Shown here: positions 21,950 through 34,243 of the stretch, piece by piece | How the letters are laid out: each line of letters opens with the position of its first letter | How positions within the stretch are numbered: the stretch's first letter is position 1 | From: Lentinus brumalis | Taxonomy: Eukaryota > Basidiomycota > Agaricomycetes > Polyporales > Polyporaceae | Length of the DNA stretch: 64,000 nt | NCBI GenBank assembly: GCA_001792895.1 | Contig: MARA01000013.1 | Location: 682,001 to 746,000 of the forward strand | Reading direction: 5' to 3' | Program-made: the position numbers and the translations under genes | The notes under the pieces: generated by a model | The model's input: the letters and a program-made list of their open reading frames with translations, nothing else | Told to the model about the DNA's origin: nothing | The model's database searches: none

Positions 21950-24900
21950 CCGACTTCTAAGTACCACAGACACGGATGATGTCGATAACATCCTCGAGAA
22001 TCCTCTCCGACTCGGAGAGCGGACAGGTACCCCGTACCACTCTCCTCCAGCAAGACGTCCTCGCGCATACTATTCCCTGCATGTCGCCTATCCTAACCTT
22101 CTCGTTGAGTGCAGGCCTCAGCGAGATTGTCGGCCCGCGGTCGCCCCGGTCCCCTCCTGTGTCCAGCACAAGCACGTCGGTGCTGTCTGCCCAGCTCTGT
22201 CGAACCGGACATGGAAATCCATCTCTAGTCAGCACACCGTACAGACCACTCGGACGCATAGATGCGGACCATACAGGTTAGTTGCTCACCTCCCCTGTAG
22301 TCGCCGCACCCGAGTTGACGATTCGTCCTCTCCAGTGCAGGGCCTGCCCAACCCGCCTCTCACCAGCTCGTGGTTCGCACAAGCCTGGGAGAGGTATGAG
22401 TACGTCTTCCTCGTCTTAACACTACGCCGCACGACAGACCGCACTGACATGTCCTATCGTCGTCCCAGCATCCCAGTTCTGCATTGATACCTGGCGCGAG
22501 TAAGCCTTCATGCCATGCCGTTCCGGCGTTACGGTTCCACCTAGGCTTGAGTGAATCGGGCTTCCAGGTTCCGCACGACTTCGATAGCTTGCGGACCGTC
22601 CGGACGAGGCGCGCAGGATCGAGGTATGGGTGGAGGCCGATTTGGCAGAAGTGCGCCGGAATGATTTGTACGGCAGGATACTCTTTAGCTGCAGGGCGAG
22701 ATGAGCAATCGCTCGCTCCCCGCATATAGTGTATTCGAACGAACGATGCTTACCTCTTGAGGGAGAAGGCGGAGCGCACAGCCATCAACGAGGGAGCCGA
22801 CCGGGAGGGCCGCCGTAGCTAGCGAGATAGAACTCCAGGCCCCGTCGAGCCGTAGGCAGCTGAACTCCAAGCCCCGTCGAGCCGTAAACAGCTCCCCGCA
22901 GGTCCAGGTCGCCATGAACGTGGTCCGTAACCCTCGTAATCGTCGAGCCCGCCGCGACTCTGGGGTGCGTGTTCATGACAGTTGAAGTCAGGACTGGACA
23001 GATTCGCAGACAGAAGCAATGACACGACTGTGACTGGGTTATAATGTGGGAGATGGGGTGATGATTGGACGCACGCTTACTTCACTTGCTCGGAAGCCAG
23101 CAGTGTCGCGAGTCTGCATAGAAACGTGCTCGGGGAGACGCACCTGTATGTACCAAGTACCGAGACAGATGAACATGACGGGAACGGAGCGATCGTCTGC
23201 GCGCGACGTACCTGTCGCAAGCCTCCAAACAGATTAGACTACCAGCTCGCTCAAGCCCATGCGCGGGCCAGATGTCACTTGCTCCAACGTGAAGATCACG
23301 GCCGTATCGTCGTGTTGGCTGTGGTATTGCTGCGCACAGAGGGCGGCGTGCTTGCGCCGTCCGGCGGCGTCATTACAGATTCTTGAGAGATATCGCAGCT
23401 AGCCCAATGTATGAAAGCGAATGCTGATACTGCATGCGACCCAGCCTTTCATGTATTGAATCTAGATATGGGTCCAGAACAATGACAGTGGGACACGGTA
23501 GTACTACGTACCTTGCGGCTTCCCTGCCCGTTCCCTTCGAGTCGAGACAGTGCTGCGCTAAAGAACGAAGACACGCTCGTCCTGGAGTAAAAGGTAGGTG
23601 ATTAATGCCACACTCTGTCTGGAAGGACGAATGCAGCTCACCGAGAATGGTACAGGGTCTGGTTTGAGAGAAGGACGGCGTCTTTGGACAAGGATCGCGT
23701 CTTTGGATCTACATGTCGCGCCTCCGATCAGCTTCGCGCGTGTCTGTGCCTACTGTCTTGTCCACAGGCGGTGGGGCTCCTTGGAGGCGGCGTGATACTT
23801 CGGAAAAGTCGGTGGACGAAGCAGCGGGTGCGTTGGTGACCTGTAACTAACCCGGTGTGATCTGGGAAGTCGCGGTGAGTCCGTATCAGTACGCAACAGA
23901 GCGAGGGTGGGATGCTCACCACAGTGTGACCCAGGCCAGCCAGTGAGAGCGTACGTGCCCCGACTGTATGCGCACAGGTGCGTGTGTAAGAGATGAGTGA
24001 AGTCAATGCTGACGAGCCTGTACGTGGCTACTCACTGAAACGCGTGCGGGAGAAGCACACCTAGCACTTGCCGTGCAGAGGGATCAAGCCATGGGCAGGA
24101 TGGCGTAAAGACGGTGCGAGCAGGAGAGAGCCATATTGGCAGAAGGGGGCTGGGACGATGCGCCTAGGACGAGTCCACCGTGGTGCATTGGAAGGACACG
24201 GCGTGGAGCTGAGCGGAGGCAGATCGCGACACGAAGACGAGGCAGAGACGCGACAAGTTAAGGCGAGTTATAAAGGACATACTTAGCAGAGAAAGCGAGT
24301 CGAGAGAGTGCGAGGTGTCTATCGGTCGCGCATGCCTCTGTCGGGCGCCTGCCTCCCCTCCTCTTGCAACGACCACGACAAGCTGGCTATAGGACAACAC
24401 CATGGACCAAGGGCGACCATCCGAGCTCTCCTGCGCACGGTGTATGGAACTAGACTGCTCGCTTCTCTGCTTACCAGTCTGCCCCCGTCTTCGAGCTTAT
24501 ATCCCAAAGCCTCTGGGCCCTGGATGTCCTAGTACTAGGTCTTCGACCGGTCCTTCCACATTCTCTCCAGCACTACAATCGGCAGCCGGTAATTCGACAG
24601 CCTGCGGAAACGATGGACCGCATGCGGCGGCATAGAATTGACCCCGGCCGCTCTCAAAGCGGATATTCCTGAAGCATGTCGCTCCGAAAGCAGAGCTGGC
24701 GTGGCGGGTAGGAACGCATGACACGAGACGATGGGTCTAGGTGAGTTCTCTACAGAGTCCTATCCTTTCCATGACCCACCATACCGATGCTCGCCCCTCT
24801 CGCAGAGTGGCATATCCTTGTCCTCATCTGTATCCATTCGTTGTCTCCACCTCCGCCGGCACACGAGCATTACTGCCGCCCGTCGCGTGTGTCTCAGGTG

Positions 24901-26530
24901 TGCTGTTGCTCGCAGCCCACATGCACGATGGACGTCTCCCGCACGCTTGTACTAGTACAAGCACTATCCCCGACCTGACATCCCCTCTCTGTTCGTCTTG
25001 GCTTCCACCTCATTCGCCCGCCTCCCTGGGATCGGCATACTGGCTCGACCGCCCGACGGATCGTCACGGATCCCAGCCATCTTCTAGGGCAACCATCCCG
25101 TGCACCCCTGTGCTTTAGGATACCCTCCTCCGGCCCGACACACATGCAGAGCTTATCCACGCTCGTAATGCAGTGTCCGAGCTTCGATGACCTCGCCGCC
25201 CGTTGGGCCATCACACTTGTACCAGGCTCTCGACGTTCTTGCCACGCCCGAGCGCACCGTTCGCCATCTGCTCCGCAACTGGCAGCAAAGCAGCCCGACG
25301 TCGAATATATGAAAACAGGACCCCGCGATGACGATCTGCAGACCGGCGGATTTGAGCGTGATTAAGTTGCAGCCTGCTCGCGCGAGGTTCCAGTCCACTG
25401 TCAGATAACCCAAAACCTCTCCTCCAGGTTCTATCACTCATTGCTTGTATTTTGCCTTCAAGCAGCACTGGCTGAAGCTGTTCCTCATCACAGGCTACTG
25501 GACGCTCGTGTGCCCGCAGAAGTCCCTCATCCGCGACCCCTGTATGCAGGGCTACTCCTGTATGCGCGAAGGACCTCCTGGCAAGCATGCAGTCATGAAT
25601 ACACCGAGGGAGGTCAGTCCCACACCCGCGCTGTGTCTTCGGTCCTCGCTGACACTGATGGTCTATCCAGGCATCCCGCACCGCCGTGGATACCTCCTGT
25701 ACCCTCTCCGGGCGTCTGGAAGAGCTCGCTCATCACAGGCTAGCTCCTCGACGTCTACGTTGTCTCCCTCACACACGACCCGACGCTCAACTCTGACATC
25801 GGCGAGCTTCCGAACAAGCGCGTCGTGCTCGTGCTCGTGGAGGATCCGTGTATCACAAGGGATCAGACGCGACTCGTCGATCCGGCGAAGAGCCATGCTG
25901 GGTGCGCCGAAATACAGAGACTTCAGCGACTTCATGGCGTCACGCATGGCTCTGAGTGATCTGCTGAACGCGCTTGAGAGCGTTGGGGCGGAGGCGGAGA
26001 ACGAACGGATACAAGCCGGCTGGTCTTCTGGGTCCGCACATGGAGTTCATGCACATGGAGTTCATGCACACGGGCGAGCTGTTCCGACGCTTCTCTATAT
26101 TGGTTACAAGGACGAGCGATCGCAGCGGATGTAGCAACGGACTTACCAGAAGGACTGTTGCTACAGCTCATCCTTCCACCCTCGTCCTCATCGCCATTCA
26201 CACCGCCATGTCCACTTTCCAATTCCTCCGGCTCTGACTAGGAGTCATCTGGGACATAATTCAGCCTTGCACACTCGTGCCGAGGCCCGAGGCTGTCGTC
26301 CTCGCCTCAGAATGCTGCGGAGCTCCCGGAATGGTTCCCTGAACTCGTCCCGCGGCGCGTTCTCAATAGCCCCGCTGCAGGGCCAGGTGGGCAACATCAA
26401 GACGTGGGTCGAGTAGAAGTAGCGCAGCCTGCTATGACATGCGCAGCCACACGTCCGCAGACTCTACACAGCACAGCGGAAGGACTGTTTTGTCCTTTTG
26501 ATTTCTCGCGCCGTATTCGCCTGCAACGTG
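21950..26530. repeat. Decayed segmental duplication, copy B
   Basis: Collinear partner of 1-4,480 over about 4.5 kb, with scattered substitutions and small indels. It has an extra short internal tandem near 22,830-22,890 (ccccgtcgagccgta twice). No long frame is conserved with copy A, so both seem to be non-coding relics. Confidence 0.75.
25660..26130 (+). pseudogene. BCS1-like AAA-ATPase relic (copy B)
   Basis: GIPHRRGYLLY near 25,672 marks the start of the AAA core, but the P-loop after it is scrambled. Farther on, SDLLNALESVGAEAENERI at about 25,950 matches the segment after Walker B, and the short MEFMHTGELFRRF remnant near 26,050 matches the arginine region. A 15-bp stretch (catggagttcatgca) is tandemly doubled there. 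Several frame changes make it non-functional. Confidence 0.7.
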
Positions 26531-26660
26531 CCCTCATTGGCGGAATCACGAGAAACGGTCCGTCGCGCTTTGTTGAATTTGCGGACGAGAGCGAGCGGTC
26601 TTCAACTCTCGAGCTGAAGCATGTAGCAATGAGGCGGCGGATAGGATTGTGTGGTGCATG
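26440..26660. repeat. Repeat block R, copy B
   Basis: Shared with 4,360-4,500, 30,110-30,300, 32,500-32,700 and 62,800-63,000. The landmark is cacgtccgcagactctac followed by a cttttgatctctcgc-like segment. It usually lies just downstream of a BCS1 relic and may contain that gene's former 3' end. Confidence 0.6.
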
Positions 26661-27596
26661 CACTACGATGGGGCCAGGTGAGATCTTCTACGCGGTACGC
26701 TTGTTCGTGCATTCTGACGAGTCCTGTTTTTTCCATGGCCAGCCATCACGATTCCCCCTCTCGCAGAGTGACGTATCCTTGTCCATACCGTTCGTGCTGT
26801 ATACCTTCACCATCACACGTAGTACCGCACGCTCGTCGCGCGTGTCTCACATGTGCTCTCGCCCGCAGTTCAGGTCGGACGACAGATGTCTCCCGCACAA
26901 GCTACCAAAGCGCAAGCTCTACTCAGAGACGTTCCTTGTCTCTACCTCCCTTGCTCGCGACCCCTGACGACATTCCGACTTCACCGAGATGGCACGTTCT
27001 GCCATTACATCCACTTTCTGCGCGCCCTTAGATTCAATCTACTGCTTTATGTACCATCTCCGACACCCTCCTCCCAATTGCAGATCTCGCATTCCTACCC
27101 GCTCGTACCGACGGTGCCCAAGCTTACATGGCCTCGTCTCTTATTCAGTCACTCGGCCCCGACGGCTATTACATCGCGTTTGCCGTCCGTCGAGTACATC
27201 GCTGTCGAATCCACAACACCAGCTGGTTAGATGTACTTATTCCCTCTGACGATGCCTCTCTATGAGCCCGCGGCAGAATGGCCGGCTTGAGTGCAGCTGT
27301 AGAGTATTCCGCTCCCCTGATGGCCCAGTCTACCATCAAGGTACTCCGTGATCTGTTGCAACTACCATTCCTCATCACGGCGGGTAGGCACACATGCTGC
27401 ACGCGGTACGATGTGAGTTCTTCTATACCGTTTGCTTATTCGTCCAATCTGACGAGTCCTGTGCTTCCCATCTAGACATGATCTTGACAGATTCAGCTTC
27501 ATGCATCTTTGCCCAAGGACTTCCTGGGAACTCGCCCGCACCAGCAAATTGCCCCACCCTCTCTCGCAGATGGTGACGTACTCCCCCGGCAGAAAG
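26660..27596. other. Decayed module fragments, no gene
   Basis: Contains two partial repeats of the segment with ccatggccagccatcacgat and ctctcgcagagtgacgta (near 26,740 and 27,460), also seen at 2,860 and 24,780. No intact reading frame or RNA gene. Confidence 0.5.
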
Positions 27597-28492
27597 TGTT
27601 TGAACACCTACGATTAGGCGCCCAGTGCGGGTAATTTATAACAATAAAATCTCACTCATAAGCAAAGTTATATCTGAGTCATTGGGCATGTATGATAGGT
27701 AGACATCTGATGTTGCAAGGGGTGGGTATAGAACTGTATAATGATTTGGTAGAATAATGTGGAGGGAGGACCTTTTCAGTAGCATCATTCTTGCACTGAC
27801 CCCAACTCTGCCCTGCCTAAGGCTTCCTAGACTGGTTGAGACAATCTCAAAAGCATACTTACAGACACCTGAGAGCCTCAGCTACATACCATATAAATTT
27901 CAGGATATAACATAGAAATCTGGGGAAGTAACGGTTGATATAACTTGGCAGTTAGACTTGCCTCAGCAACAGAGCAAGCCATCATCTGTGGGTAGTCCCT
28001 TATCAAGGGCTCCTGGTAGAGTGCTATTATTACCAGTAGATAGGTGAGGTACAGGTAGTGTGGCTACAGTCCACAATTAGCCCTAGGCATGAGAGTTGTA
28101 ATGTGTAGGCTGCATAAGCTTGAAGCCAGGAAGTTAGCCTAGTCTGTCCAGCAAGTTACACCCACGATAACTGCCCCAGACTTGCACGTTAAATCCTGAA
28201 ATGCACATGGCACACTCCTGAGGCTCTAGGGTACCTGTAAATAATTATTTGAGAGTGTGTCCATAAGTTGAGGCAGACTTATGGAGGGCAAGATCCGGAA
28301 TGGGGGTGGGGACACAGTTGGTGCTCTACAAAATTCTATCAATCAAAGCATGCAACGCTTTGACTGTACACTATAACCTTAAGTGTATGTCTACTATATG
28401 CACCCAGTGGCTTAGACCGAATGTGGATCCTGAGCGCGATTTGCCAATTATATTGTACGCATACGAGGTGCTGGCGCCTAGGTGTTCAAACA
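27597..28492. mobile_element. LTR-like element (896 bp) with PBS-like flank
   Basis: AT-richer block beginning TGTTTGAACACCTA and ending with the exact inverted copy TAGGTGTTCAAACA, that is TG...CA ends. Four bases after the right end is TGGCGCCCACTAG, which resembles a primer-binding site. No gag or pol follows, so this would be a stranded LTR with lost interior. An alternative is a non-autonomous inverted-repeat element: the exact inverted match extends to 18 bp (27,593-27,610 and 28,479-28,496). I see no target-site duplication. Confidence 0.5.
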
Positions 28493-29860
28493 CTTTTGGC
28501 GCCCACTAGTACCGTTGTCCCCATCCGACGTTTCTAACTCACTATACCTCCGCCATTGAGGACGTAGTACTACACGCCCTGTCTCAGGTGTGCCGCCTCG
28601 CCCTCCCAGCTCCGTCTCCCGCACAAGCTATCTGCAAATCCTTTTCCTGGACGTTACGCCCGCCTCTCTATCGGCCTCACTGTCCCTCTCGCTCCCCACC
28701 TCTCAGGATTGGGACCCTGAGATGACCATAAGAATAGATCGCGAAGGTTTCCGGGGATCATCACGGTGACGTGCAGCACATCTGTCTAGTCCGCGCCCTC
28801 AGTACATCCTTCTCTTTCATGTGCGACATCCACCACTCGCGCAGCATCTGCCGTTCGTCGAGCACCATTGGTTGCTTGCATTCGTTTGACAATGTCTCGA
28901 GACCTCCCTCTCGACAATCCCACATGAACGAGCGGCATCCCTGCGGACTTGAGGATGATCCAACCCTCTGCTATGCACCTCGCGTTATGTGCTGCAGCTA
29001 CCCACCCTCCTCGCTGCTCGCTCGTGTCTTGGCTCTCACTGCTGTACAGGTCTGACGGAAGCTGTTTTACGTACGAGATTGCCAGACCCGTTGGAGTGAC
29101 GGAGGCGGAGCGGAGCCTTCGACATCTGGGATGTGGACGAGATGACCGCCGCTGCGATCGTGTGATTTTCCAGTCTGAAGCTGTCCAGGAACTCCGGAAC
29201 TGACTGCAGCGCAAGGATTGTAAGTATGTGAGTGACGATGCTCACCGTTCTGCCAAGGAAAGAGTACCGCAGGGTTAGTCTGATCTATCTTCATTCATTC
29301 TTGTCGTCACTGACGTCCATCGCGTTATTACTCCAGATCATCCTGGCCATTGCCGCTCTGATCAGGAGTACGCTAGAAGTGGAGGCGAGGGACAAAGGAC
29401 CCGACGAACGCGCGCACTGCAGGCTTGACACATCCCCGGGATTGGCGTGCCCAGCTTCTACCGTCGCGTGGAGTCGATGTAGGACTGCGCGTTACCCAAC
29501 GGTCGGAATACTTAAATACGCCCGGAGTTACTGGACATGTCGAGATGGTGGTTGTCGTAGAGCTGAGCAAGCAGTGCCAGAATCGAGGTCAGCCCAGACG
29601 GCGCACGGCGCTGCACGGCTCGTCTGCATCCCAGTCGACGACGTCCCCAACACGCGCAACGAAATTCGAGCGAGTCAGGACCGGCGCTCACTGCGTCATA
29701 CAATTGGAACCACTGCTTTTCCCGGACACTTGCGTCTATCCCCTCCATATGACTGCAGGTACGGCTCTTCACCGGCCGGAGGCTCTCTTCTTTCCACCCC
29801 GTTTGTTCTCTTCATCGTCATCGGCACCTCCGTCTCAACCCTCTGCTTTCTCCTGGCGCA
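28493..29860. repeat. Duplicated module, copy F (decayed)
   Basis: Resumes the block interrupted by the LTR-like element and matches parts of copies C and D: cactcgcgcagcatctgccgtt near 28,830 matches 11,705, and cgtgtcttggctctcactgctgta near 29,023 matches 16,470 and 31,560. No gene recognised; short frames disagree between copies. Confidence 0.55.
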
Positions 29861-30080
29861 ACCATGTCGGCATCGCACGTTCGTCGTGGGACCCGAGGCT
29901 CTCGCGCTCGCCCAAGAAGGCGGATGAGCTCGCGGATCGCTTAGCTGCACTCGTCCGAGGCATGCATCCTCAATGGCGACGCCCCAGGGCTACAGTTATG
30001 TGGATGTCATGCAAGCCGCACCCATAAGAACTGGTGGAGGACGTCAAGGAGCGGGTCGGGTAGAACTTGCCGAAGTAGCG
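29860..30080 (+). pseudogene. BCS1-like C-terminal relic (copy F)
   Basis: A short frame reads SRSPKKADELADRLAALV, then in a shifted frame MATPQGYSYVDVMQA. This corresponds to the C-terminal helical part of fungal BCS1-like ATPases, where a similar LQGYLM segment is common. No AAA core precedes it. Assignment rests on position within the repeated module as much as on the short match. Confidence 0.45.
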
Positions 30081-31790
30081 TAGCAGCTTCTCTTCCTCTC
30101 GGAGCAATGCTCGGTGGCACGTCCGCTGACTCTATCCAGAAACAGCGAGAGGACTACTTCTGGCTTTTGATCTCTCGCATACCGGACTCGCCAGCAAGGG
30201 CAAGGTGTTCTCGTTGGTCAACTCATAAGGGGTGGAGGATTGTGCTGCCAGTGAACAAGGAACGTCTATGACGAATTTGCGCACGAGATCAAACGGCATT
30301 CATCGCCAGCCTGCGATTCATTCGTCTTCCTCCATCTGCCCATGTCTGCATGTATGTATCTACTATTGGCCCTCCTCGGACTCAGGACGCGAGTCGAGTC
30401 GGACGAGCGAAGGGAGGGTGTGACGTCAATCGGTCCGCGCACATGCCGCTTCCCGGCGCCTACAGCCTCCTGCAGCAACCACGACCAGAAGCTCAGCTAC
30501 CCTAGGTCGTCGTGGCTAGTCTGGTCAGCCACGGGCCACGGCTACAGGACAACACCACGCACCACCACCTTGGCAATCTCTCCGGGCTCTCCACCTCTAC
30601 TGGACTGGAACTGGATCTACGCTTGTCGCCCTCCACTTACTCTATTGGTCTGCCCTCGTCTTCGTGCTGCTATCCGAGAGCCTTCTCCGCTGGCCTTGGC
30701 TGCTGGTGTCGTTCTCAGTGGCAGTCTATCCACAATCCTCCGAGCACTCCAATTGGTAGCCGGCCATCTTCGGCTGCCCAGTGCGGAATCGACGGACCGA
30801 CGGGGCATGAGGCAGCGCATATCTCCCTGCCGCTTTCAAGAAGTGTAGGCATGAAGGGTTGCTGCCAGAGCAGATCTGGCGTCCCGGGTTAGGCACCCAT
30901 GCGAGTGGTGGACAGGGTATGACAGGGCCAGGTGAGCTCACTTACACTGTGTAGTATCTGTCCATTCTGACAAGTTCTATCCTGTTCGACGTCTCTACCC
31001 CCGCCCTCGCACAATCCTAGTACAGCACGCCAGTCACGCGTGTTTCGCTTCCGCCTTGCCACCTCAGCTCGGATGTTTCCCGCCCAAGCTACCAGAGCGG
31101 AAGCACCATCCCCGATGTCCCCCGCGCCTCCCTATCAGTCTCGCTTTCTATCTTGATTACGCGCCTCAAGGACCGCGAGGATAAGTCTCCAAGGCATCCA
31201 TTACAGCGACGCGCAGAACATCCCTCATTGGCGCCTTGTATGCGCGTGTGTGTCATGCCCAACATCTTCCTCCCGTCCGCGGCAGCGGCGTGCCCAAGCG
31301 TACGCGGTCCCATCTCCTGTTCAGCCACCTGGCCCTTGACAACTGTGGCATCCAGCCATGACTTTATTACCCGCGCAGTGTCATCCATTCGGCGTGGAGC
31401 CTCAGAAATTGGTTGCATCTCGTTTGATAATCTCTAGATCCTGTTCAGGACGAGCCCGCGGTGGCGAAACAGCATCCCGGTGGGCTTGAGCCTGCCCGCC
31501 TGCTATTGATACCCCAGGCCACTGCTAGGTATCCCGCAATCTCTAATACAGCCACCCTCCCTCATCGCTCGTGTCGCGACCCTCGTTGCTGTAGCTGCCA
31601 GGCAGACACTATTCTCCATCAGAGAGTACTCAGGATGGGAGCACCTGTCCGCGCGCGCAAGCGGCCAATGAACTTGGTCGTCCTACCCCGGTTGAATGAG
31701 CACATTCTGAACGTGCGCGAGGCTTCCTAGCGATCCAGGAGTGCTGCGTCGAGCGAGGCCAGTCCACGCCACATTCTGCACATGCAGCCA
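30080..31790. repeat. Repeat block R and duplicated module, copy D (left part)
   Basis: Starts with block R (30,110-30,300), then from 30,400 runs collinear with 10,700-11,786 and then, without any hAT, with 16,334-16,560. The junction near 31,433-31,450 (tctagatcctgttcaggacgagccc) is the empty-site counterpart of the hAT insertion. No gene. Confidence 0.65.
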
Positions 31791-32420
31791 TCGCTAACAT
31801 GATGCCTCCAGGCATCTCGTACTACCGCATGTACGGAGTTTCGCGCACCGGGAAGACCTCCCTCGTTCGCGGTGTTGCAGGCGATCTCACGCTCGAGCTC
31901 TACGTATGGCCGACACCGTTCAAGTCATCGCTGAGCTCCTGGACGAGTGAGGGCATCGACACCGCAGGCTACCAACGGAATAGAGGGTGTCATCGCCGAC
32001 CCGGAGAAGCAGACACAGGAAGCTGCTGAGACCCATGGCCGGACGATGACTCCCTCAACTCCTGTAGCATCACCATCACTCTCAGCGGGCTGATCGATGC
32101 GGTCGACAGCGCTGACGCACAGGAGGGCCACCAACTAGTCGCCAAGACGAACGAGTATAGTACAAGCCGCGCTATGCCGCCCCGGTCGCCTCAGTATGCA
32201 TGTGGAGTTCACGGTCGCGGGCAGGCTCTTCCGACTCGTCCCCTGGAGTGGCTACAAGGACGAGCAGCTGGAGGAGAAGGTGCAGTCGGACGAGCAGGTC
32301 CAAGCAGGCGGCAGAGTTCGCAGACCCATTCGCTGCACTCATAACAAACCGGGTTTACTCGATGGCGCGCCGCAGGACTGTGTGATGGCATTCGAGGCAC
32401 GCCCGCGAACTGGTGTACGA
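31790..32420 (+). pseudogene. BCS1-like AAA-ATPase relic (copy D)
   Basis: Best preserved of the relics. PPGISYYRMYGVSRTGKTSL at 31,802-31,861 has a usable Walker A with Lys and Thr, followed by LTLELYVW. After a disrupted middle, MHVEFTVAGRLFRL and PWSGYKDEQLEEKV at 32,196-32,290 match the region after the arginine finger. Stops and frame changes separate the parts and Walker B is not visible. Related to 3,640, 16,560, 25,660 and 29,860. Confidence 0.7.
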
Positions 32421-32499
32421 CGTCGAGGCGTGGGTCGAGTAGAAACCAGCGGACTTGATCTCCGCCTCCGCCTCCAGCTACGAGCTTAACTTTTTCTCT

Positions 32500-33330
32500 A
32501 CCCTCCGTGCTTAGCGGCACACCCGTTGATTCTATGCAGAACAGCGCAAGGACTGTTCCCCTTTTCCATCTCGCTCCCTGTACTCTCCAGCATGGGCCAA
32601 GCCTGATCACGTTCAATGAGGAACAGTCTGTCGCGCTCATCGCGAACTTGCGGAAGTCCGTGCACGGCCTTCGACTCTCGAGCCTGCAATCATTGTTTAC
32701 TTATTCTCCGTCTGTCCATGTGTTGACATAGTATCTCTCTCCCCTTGGCGCTCCTTGGCGTGCTGCTCTCTCGCTTGGTGTCGGCCCTCCCTCTGCCCAA
32801 GCCGCACCCTAATCGATCATGTTCTGTCTCTCGCCGCTGCTCTTCGCTTGCCTGCTTCACTTGGCTGCGGTGGATGAGTTGGCCTGGTTCGTCGTCCTGG
32901 TCCAAGGCCCAATGCCGCCAACGATCGTCAACTCAACCTCAATGTCCCGCGTCCCTTCCACGCCTGCTCCTGCTCTCACCCTCGTTCTCAGTGCCGACTG
33001 TCCGCCGGACCATGCACTCTTGAACCTGACATCTCTCGCCGGATACACACACATGCCTCTACGGCTCACCTTCGCTCTTTTGCCTTCGCCGCGGACTGTC
33101 CCTATTGCTGACTTCAAACAGATTCGTGTATGATAGCCGCGATGATCACTATCCTTCGAGAGGGACTGCACCAATTTGCATCTATTCAGCCCGTCTGAGC
33201 TGCTGCGGCGTGACCACCGAGGCCCGAGCACTGCTTATCAGTGCGTGGGGTACGGGAGTGGGTCCAAAGCGCACCCAGCTGTTCTTGTCGAGGTGTCCAA
33301 TGTAGACATCAAGCAATCACTCTGAATATG
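32500..33330. repeat. Repeat block R and unit U, copy D
   Basis: Block R at 32,500-32,700, then unit U collinear with 16,960-17,640 and 62,960-63,740. Shared landmarks include cttcgactctcgagcctg, gtcgtcctggtccaaggccc and gattcgtgtatgatagccgcgat. Non-coding. Confidence 0.65.
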
Positions 33331-33399
33331 AGCAGAGTCCTCTGGGTCCAGAAACGCATCAATTGTGTCGGATGTGGCCCATTACTTACAGTCATAATA

Positions 33400-33880
33400 T
33401 CTAATCCATGATGTCTGCAGTAGGCAGAGAGAAGTGTGAGGGTTCCATAGACAGCTTGTGAAGGGTATGGACTATGTAGTTGAGGAATGACAGCAGAAAA
33501 GAGCAGTTGTGGATTGATCTGAGGCCTTGCTCGCGAGGTTGTAAGAGGAGGAATTTTTTGGAGTGAATGTCCATGCAAAGTCTGCACCGGGTGTGGGGCA
33601 AACAGACACTGTCAGAGAACTTATATACTAATACATGGGAAAGGACTTCAACATAACAACTTGGACATTGAGAACGATGGCATACAGGCAGGGCAGACGG
33701 AACTCCGAATGATACATATAAGCATGGTAGCCTGTGGGAGTGGTCAAGGTAGTACATGATTATGCAGTCAAAGAAGATGACACCTCAAGTACGTCGGTCT
33801 GAGCACCACCTTCCACCTCCGATTCTGGGGCCTCCCAGGGTGAGTGAGCTTGCAAGTCCCCAGTCCAGGTCACTGAGGAG
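33400..33880 (-). pseudogene. Decayed 3' fragment of the DUF6533 gene
   Basis: On the minus strand 33,870-33,760 encodes a tail (HSPWEAPESEVEGGAQTDVL, then SSSLTA) that parallels the acidic Ser-rich C-terminus of the intact DUF6533 protein at 17,956 (CSPSEAPGEEDREVQAEVPE). The sequence downstream to 33,400 parallels 17,560-17,940. The membrane-helix exons are missing. It marks the end of duplicated copy D. Confidence 0.55.
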
Positions 33881-34243
33881 GAGGCAGTATGTCTACTTCT
33901 CGCACTGATTGACTGGAGCCCGAGTTGACGAGCAGCACCTCCATGGGCTTGAGCACGGATGCAGCCCGCTCACCCAATGTCTCATTCCTGCACTAGCACT
34001 AGCATCACACCATCACTGTGCCATCTCTGCTCCAGCAGTGTGCCTTCCCTGTCTCTTGCAGATGTCCAGGACTCGATGAAAGTGCTTGTCACAAGGGACT
34101 ACTGGAAGCACAATCACAACCAGCCCAGTTGAGGATTATTACCACCAATATGCTCGCGCACATCTTTGAAGTGTGAAGAACTCTTCGTAGAGCAAGGAAT
34201 GGCACACCTTGCGCGGTCAGGCTGTTAAGACCGTGCGCGCCAG
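33881..34243. other. Intergenic, nothing recognised
   Basis: No family match. A small inverted repeat (gcgcggtc / gaccgtgcgc) lies at 34,211-34,239. Confidence 0.4.
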
